Assembly: GCA_900754285.1 (NCBI GenBank)
Contig: CAAECB010000031.1
Span: 1 to 26,489 of the forward strand
Source: Clostridia bacterium
GTDB taxonomy: Bacteria > Bacillota > Clostridia > TANB77 > CAG-508
Direction of reading: 5' to 3'
Length of the DNA: 26,489 nt
Shown piece by piece: positions 22,410 to 26,489 of the stretch (positions within the stretch are counted from its first letter, which is position 1; each line of letters starts with the position of its first letter). Below the pieces are notes generated by a model that searched no databases, was not told where the DNA came from, and worked only from the letters and a program-made list of their open reading frames with translations. A program made the position numbers and the translations under genes.

Positions 22410-22859
22410 CTATCCTTCTGAAACTACATTAATTTTTACGACACCTGTAACACCTTCAAAAAGTTTAATCTCAACATTAGTAGTCCCCAACTCTTTAATA
22501 GGTTCTTTCAAATCAATTTTCTTTTTATCAACACTTATATTATATACTTTTTGTAATTCTTCAGCAATCTCTTTAGAAGAAACACCACCAAAAATCTTAC
22601 CATTTTTACCAGCACGAACACGAACAGTAAGCATTATTTTTTTCATTTTCTCAGCAATTTTTTGTGCCTCTTCTTTTTCTTGACCTTTTTTAAAAGCTGT
22701 AGAATTTTGTTTAGCCTTTAATTTAGACATATTCTCTGCATTCGCCTCAACAGCCAAGTTTTTTGGAAACAAGAAATTACGAGCATAACCATCAGAAGCA
22801 TTAATAATTTCATCTTTTTTTCCAACACCTTTTATATTATCTTTTAAAATAACTTTCAT
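22410..22859 (-). CDS. rplI: 50S ribosomal protein L9
   Basis: L9 binds 23S rRNA at the base of the L1 stalk and reaches toward the next ribosome, helping frame maintenance. The 149-residue protein starts MKVILKDNIKGVGKKDE and has the conserved GYARNFLFPKNLAVEA, a long connecting helix and a C-terminal domain with GKIFGGVSSKEIAEEL. I start at the ATG at 22859; the open frame continues 25 residues upstream, but those residues are not conserved and run into repeat DNA. GAGAGGATGAG provides the ribosome binding site. It lies between gdpP and dnaB as in many Firmicutes. Two copies of the palindromic repeat flank it in the same orientation, one on each side. Confidence 0.98.
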   Translation of the reverse strand: MKVILKDNIKGVGKKDEIINASDGYARNFLFPKNLAVEANAENMSKLKAKQNSTAFKKGQEKEEAQKIAEKMKKIMLTVRVRAGKNGKIFGGVSSKEIAEELQKVYNISVDKKKIDLKEPIKELGTTNVEIKLFEGVTGVVKINVVSEG

Positions 22860-22877
22860 ATATCTCTCATCCTCTCT

Positions 22878-22896
22878 AAAAATTGTAATTATTTTC
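22878..22896 (+). repeat. Repeat-end fragment in the rplI leader
   Basis: An 18-base stretch, AAAATTGTAATTATTTTC (22879-22896), is identical to 23010-23027 in the right arm of the neighbouring palindromic element and lies in the same orientation. It sits just before the rplI ribosome binding site. It is either a remnant of another copy or a shared motif. Confidence 0.55.
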
Positions 22897-22909
22897 ATAT
22901 CTTTTCTAA

Positions 22910-23030
22910 TTCGGAAAGAATTAAATTTTGACAAGGCAAATTTTATTTAAAAAGCAAGGGCGCATACTTTGTGTATGTAACCGCGTTTTAAATGAAATTT
23001 AACGCAGTCAAAATTGTAATTATTTTCGAA
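22910..23030 (+). repeat. 121-base imperfect palindromic element between gdpP and rplI
   Basis: The outer arms (TTCGGAAAGAATT at 22910 and AATTATTTTCGAA ending at 23030) pair, then TTTTGAC with GTCAAAA, then AAATTTTATTTAAAA (22938-22952) with TTTTAAATGAAATTT (22986-23000), and finally CATAC with GTATG around a 5-base loop. The right end lies at the gdpP stop codon. Three imperfect pairs are G-U in plus-strand RNA, against one in minus-strand RNA. It is the fullest member of a small family with copies at 22325-22404 and fragments elsewhere. It contains no gene. Confidence 0.8.
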
Positions 23031-23031
23031 T

Positions 23032-25068
23032 TTAACTAGCAAAATAATCAGAAATGCACATAATCAGTTCCTGCTTAACTTCTTCAATAGTTTTACCCTC
23101 AACTTGTGCACCAGCCAAAGTAATATGACCACCGCCACCAAGTTTCTCAAGAATAACCTGAACATTAACATCTCCAATAGAACGACCACTAATACAAATC
23201 TTATCACCCATATCGCCAAGAACAAAAGAAGCAGTAATATCACTAATAGTAAGTAACTCATCAGCAGCCTTAGCACAAACAATACTAGTATCTTTCTCTT
23301 TTTTAGGATTAATAGCAATAGCAACAGAACCATTAACAATTTCTGCTGACTTAACAATAGCTGCAATCTTATTAAAACTCATTAAATCACTTTGGAACCA
23401 CTTTTTAACGCGAATAATATCAACGCCACATTTACGCAAATATGCAGCAGCCTCAAAAGTTCTAACACCAGTTTTAAAAGTAAAGTTTTTAGTATCCATC
23501 ATAATTCCAGCATACAAGCTTTCTGCCTCAATAGTTTTCAAAACAACCTTTGTATCTGTATATTGCAAAAGTTCTGTAACCAACTCTGCTGCAGAAGAAG
23601 CATAAACTTCTTGAAAAGTCAAAGTTGCATCTTCTATATAATCAGCACTTCTTCTATGATGATCTATAATAACAATTTTTTTAGTCTTTTCTAGTAATTC
23701 TGGAGATTCTACATAATTTTTCTTATGAGTATCAACTATTACTAACAAAGTATTTTCTTCAACATTTTCAACTGCGACTTCTTTACTAATTAGAGCATCT
23801 TCATATTCTGGATCTTTTGACAACTCTTCCTTAAAATTATCTAAAGCTGTACCAACACTACTATTTATAATATAAGCATTTTTATTCATACTTTTTACTA
23901 AACGATATATTCCCATACTTGAGCCCATAGCATCAATATCAGGATTTGTGTGGCCCATTATCATAACTTTATCAGATTCTTTTATCAAATTTTCTAAAGC
24001 ATGTGCAACAACTCTTGCTTTTACTTTAGTACGTTTTTCAACTTCTTGGGCTCTTCCACCAAAGAAACGATAAATATCATTTTCTCTAATTACTGCTTGA
24101 TCTCCACCTCTACCAAGTACTAAATCCATAGCAACTTGTGCAGATTTATATTTATCTCTATTTGTATCCCCTTCATTAGAAACAGCTATACTTAAAGTAA
24201 ATTGAACCTTTTCTCTGGTATATACTTCTTTTATTTTATCCAAAATACTAAATTTATCTTCTTTTATATTTTTTAGATATCTTTGCTCAAACACACATAT
24301 ATATCTATCTCTATCTGATTTTATAAGTATTCCATTTGATTCATTTACCCATTCATACACTGCCTTATCTATTTCAGCTATTATTTGTGGTTTTTCTTCA
24401 CTATCTAATAATTGCATATTTTCTTCATAATTGTCTATCATTATTATTTCTACACATGAACGTGTATCTTGATATTTTTGCATTAATGCTAAATTTTCTG
24501 TTATATCTATAAAATATAGCATTAACATATACTCATTTCGTGTATTTTTTTGGTCATTACGAGATTTTACATATTTTCCTGATATCCTATATGTTTTTTC
24601 TCCTATAACCACTTGTCTTTCTACTAATTGACTTGTTTTTGCATGTTTTACTCCATATTGTTGTTCTTCCTTTTTATTTTTTATATCTTTTTTTATCTCT
24701 ATTATTAAATCATCCAAATACGGATTCATATCTATTTTTTCAAATTCTGATACAAATTTTGAACTTCTCCATATTATATTTCCATCTGTTTCTAATACTA
24801 TTAATGGAAATGGCGAATTTATCAATGTACTTTTTGCTGCTGTGTCTACACTTAACATTAAGTCTTGTAGTTTTTCTGATATTTCATTTTTTCTTTTGTT
24901 GTTTGCAAAATATGCATACCATAGCACTAATATATACACTATAACAGATGGTATTATCATTCTGCTATTTTGTACACTTATTGCTATTAGCAATATTAAA
25001 ATTATTACTAAATATATTTTTGTTCTTGATACTAATTTGTCAAAAACTTTTCTATTTGTACTTTGCAT
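23032..25068 (-). CDS. gdpP: Cyclic-di-AMP phosphodiesterase GdpP
   Basis: GdpP breaks down the second messenger c-di-AMP, which controls potassium transport, cell-wall stress and beta-lactam tolerance in Firmicutes. The 678-residue protein has two N-terminal membrane segments (about residues 15-55), a PAS-like domain (around FPLIVLETDGNIIWRSS), a degenerate GGDEF domain (ending near LGRGGDQAVI) and the DHH/DHHA1 phosphodiesterase unit. The metal-binding motifs are intact: GHTNPDIDAMGSS near residue 374, VDTHK near 448, DHHRRS near 470, and the C-terminal GGGGH near 643. The start has AAGGAGAG 8 bases upstream. It lies 26 bases after the surface-protein gene, with its own ribosome binding site in the gap, so the two are probably cotranscribed. 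rplI and dnaB follow, the common order. Confidence 0.97.
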   Translation of the reverse strand: MQSTNRKVFDKLVSRTKIYLVIILILLIAISVQNSRMIIPSVIVYILVLWYAYFANNKRKNEISEKLQDLMLSVDTAAKSTLINSPFPLIVLETDGNIIWRSSKFVSEFEKIDMNPYLDDLIIEIKKDIKNKKEEQQYGVKHAKTSQLVERQVVIGEKTYRISGKYVKSRNDQKNTRNEYMLMLYFIDITENLALMQKYQDTRSCVEIIMIDNYEENMQLLDSEEKPQIIAEIDKAVYEWVNESNGILIKSDRDRYICVFEQRYLKNIKEDKFSILDKIKEVYTREKVQFTLSIAVSNEGDTNRDKYKSAQVAMDLVLGRGGDQAVIRENDIYRFFGGRAQEVEKRTKVKARVVAHALENLIKESDKVMIMGHTNPDIDAMGSSMGIYRLVKSMNKNAYIINSSVGTALDNFKEELSKDPEYEDALISKEVAVENVEENTLLVIVDTHKKNYVESPELLEKTKKIVIIDHHRRSADYIEDATLTFQEVYASSAAELVTELLQYTDTKVVLKTIEAESLYAGIMMDTKNFTFKTGVRTFEAAAYLRKCGVDIIRVKKWFQSDLMSFNKIAAIVKSAEIVNGSVAIAINPKKEKDTSIVCAKAADELLTISDITASFVLGDMGDKICISGRSIGDVNVQVILEKLGGGGHITLAGAQVEGKTIEEVKQELIMCISDYFAS

Positions 25069-25094
25069 TACAACTCTCCTTTTATTTTTTGATT

Positions 25095-26330
25095 TTATTT
25101 TTTGTAAAGTGTAGGTCGAAATGAAATATCTGAATCATTCTTTATAGAATCAACATTGTGGCGATATGATGCTGGATTATCATTATCTGGATTAAAATAC
25201 CCTCCACCTCTAATAGTAAAATATTCTCCATGCGAATCAGATTTTTCCAATGTACACTCCCATTCATTTCCTGCAAAATCATATATATTTATCATTTTAT
25301 TTTCATCTGAAGCACCTGTAGATAATAACAATGTCAATGCTGGTTTACTAGTCATGATAGTTTTCCAAGCAATGTTAGTATCTTTAGTCTGTTTTGCTCC
25401 ATCACTTGTTATCCTTCTTGCTTTATTTGCATAATTTCCCCAAACACCACTAGCACTATTTATATCTTCAACATTCAAGTCTGATTTCACCTCCAAAAAT
25501 TTACAAGTTAAATCCCATTGAATACCAAACAATAAACTTGTTCTATAATTACTATCTGGTGTCATTTCATTAGCCAATTTTTGTGCTTCACTACAAGTTA
25601 TATAATTATATGGTATAGCATCTTTTTGACTTATTGCTTTTGGTGATGTTCCAATTACTATTCTTGATGATGAACTTGTTCTAGCTTTTGATAAATCTGT
25701 TATACTCCCATCAATTCCAGCCTCATATCTTCCAATCCAAAAGCCTCCATAATTATATACATATTTTAGCATTGACTGATATGCGTTTATATATTCTTGT
25801 TGTGTTAGACCACATCCATCATACCATTCGTCTGTCCATGTACAATTTTGATTAGCACTACCGTTTCTATATACACCTGCATATGTTATCATTTTATTAG
25901 CAATATCTGCATAATTTTGAGCTGTTAAAGTAGATGTTGTATCTATATTTAATTCAGAAAATACTGTAGTTTTAGGTACTTCTACCCAAACCCATTCATT
26001 ATCATTATTATCTTTTATTACTATTCCTTTATTTGCATCATTTTCTACTATTTCTTTTATATTAGATGGTAATGCTTCTTTTGGGTTAGTATCTGCTGTA
26101 TTTATATTTTCAAATACTATACTTTCTTTATATTCTGAATCTGTTTTATCTTCGCCTGAATTATAAGTTTCTTCAATCATTTTGATTTCTTTGTCTTGTG
26201 AATTTGATTTATTACTTCCCATCATATAAAGATTTATAAGAACTATTGCTATTACAAGAAGGCTTGCAAGTACCATTGCTGTTATTGCTCCTCTTTCATT
26301 TTTTATTAGCTTTTTTCTATATTTTTTCAT
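25095..26330 (-). CDS. Membrane-anchored FGE/C-type-lectin-fold surface protein
   Basis: This 411-residue protein has a positively charged N-terminus, then one hydrophobic segment (residues about 15-38, in NERGAITAMVLASLL...), like the pseudopilin-type leaders of many Clostridia proteins. A linker of about 60 residues leads to a domain of the formylglycine-generating-enzyme type (a C-type lectin fold). Signs of this are WVWVEVP, YGGFWIGRYEAG, IYDFAGNEWECT and the C-terminal RGGGYF...SFRP. The cysteine pair needed for true FGE catalysis is not evident, so a binding role outside the cell is more likely than an enzyme. The ATG at 26330 follows GGGTGAT; an upstream GTG is less likely. A good promoter (26349-26377) lies directly before it, and gdpP follows after 26 bases. 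The function is not known. Confidence 0.8.
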   Translation of the reverse strand: MKKYRKKLIKNERGAITAMVLASLLVIAIVLINLYMMGSNKSNSQDKEIKMIEETYNSGEDKTDSEYKESIVFENINTADTNPKEALPSNIKEIVENDANKGIVIKDNNDNEWVWVEVPKTTVFSELNIDTTSTLTAQNYADIANKMITYAGVYRNGSANQNCTWTDEWYDGCGLTQQEYINAYQSMLKYVYNYGGFWIGRYEAGIDGSITDLSKARTSSSSRIVIGTSPKAISQKDAIPYNYITCSEAQKLANEMTPDSNYRTSLLFGIQWDLTCKFLEVKSDLNVEDINSASGVWGNYANKARRITSDGAKQTKDTNIAWKTIMTSKPALTLLLSTGASDENKMINIYDFAGNEWECTLEKSDSHGEYFTIRGGGYFNPDNDNPASYRHNVDSIKNDSDISFRPTLYKK

Positions 26331-26348
26331 ATGCTTATCACCCACTAT

Positions 26349-26377
26349 ATTCTACTATAAAACCTAAAAAAAATCAA
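26349..26377 (-). promoter_or_regulatory. Promoter of the surface protein-gdpP transcript
   Basis: On the minus strand TTGATT (26377-26372), a 17-base spacer and TAGAAT (26354-26349) lie just before the gene, giving a leader of only about 12 to 15 bases. An AT-rich inverted repeat with a T run (about 26365-26394) overlaps the -35 and may end an upstream minus-strand gene. Nothing else was recognised from 26395 to the window end. Confidence 0.7.
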
Positions 26378-26489
26378 TAAAATTTTGATTTTATTCCACT
26401 CTACTTGTAGTGTTACAATTGATGTGAAACAAAAAATATAGAAAAAAAGTGATTCAAGTAGTATAATTGAATTGTCAAAATAAAAATTA

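Noticed and set aside
22860..22934. An N-terminal extension of L9 by 25 residues.
   Set aside because: It is made of repeat-family sequence and lies before a good ribosome binding site and the conserved MKVILKD start.
23064..23366. A Leu/Val-rich minus-strand frame that looks like membrane segments.
   Set aside because: It is an out-of-frame shadow within the DHHA1 region of gdpP.
25095..26489. A full diversity-generating retroelement.
   Set aside because: No reverse transcriptase and no template repeat can be found in the window. Only the target-like C-terminus remains as a lead.
26395..26489. A plus-strand promoter near the right edge (TATAAT-like at about 26461).
   Set aside because: No supporting -35 box and no gene in view to the right.

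Overview
The window is AT-rich DNA from a low-GC Gram-positive bacterium, most likely a member of the Clostridia. The evidence is the strong AGGAGG-type ribosome binding sites, sigma-A promoters with 17-base spacers, a Spo0E-like phosphatase gene, a GdpP-rplI-dnaB cluster, and TGA used as a stop codon. All 20 genes I accept lie on the minus strand, which suggests one replichore arm transcribed with the fork. There are no tRNA or rRNA genes, no insertion sequence, no CRISPR array and no stretch above 300 bases without a gene.

In transcription order (right to left) there are five blocks. (1) 26330 to 17270: a membrane-anchored FGE/C-type-lectin-like surface protein, gdpP (c-di-AMP phosphodiesterase), rplI, dnaB, tilS, ftsH and a membrane J-domain protein. 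The genes are closely spaced, but ftsH has its own likely promoter. (2) 17108 to 14142: rpsU, too short for many gene callers, with a perfect promoter and its own terminator, then a pair of M16-family proteins (yfmF, yfmH) linked to EF-P modification. (3) 13951 to 8898: a 50-residue Spo0E-like protein as its own unit, then a SWIM-SNF2 helicase and trmFO. (4) 8674 to 2038: an unrecognised 560-residue coiled-coil protein followed by the str operon rpsL-rpsG-fusA-tuf. Here the operon has unusually long, structured gaps and an extra promoter before tuf. (5) 1934 to 128: a 95-residue coiled-coil protein of unknown role, plsX and acpP, each with its own promoter.

Most genes are core housekeeping: translation, replication start, tRNA modification, membrane lipid synthesis and membrane proteolysis. 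The unusual material is mainly between genes. Two long imperfect palindromes (5572-5698 and 22910-23030), a shorter relative (22325-22404) and several fragments form short palindromic repeats sitting just after stop codons. In the two full-length copies the arms stay paired through G-U wobbles only if read as plus-strand RNA, antisense to every gene here. A pair of 29-base direct repeats follows trmFO, and several ribosomal-protein leaders carry stacked hairpins. I see no complete new multi-gene system. The best candidates for novelty are the palindromic repeat family, the two unrecognised coiled-coil proteins, the trmFO insertion and the surface protein ahead of gdpP.
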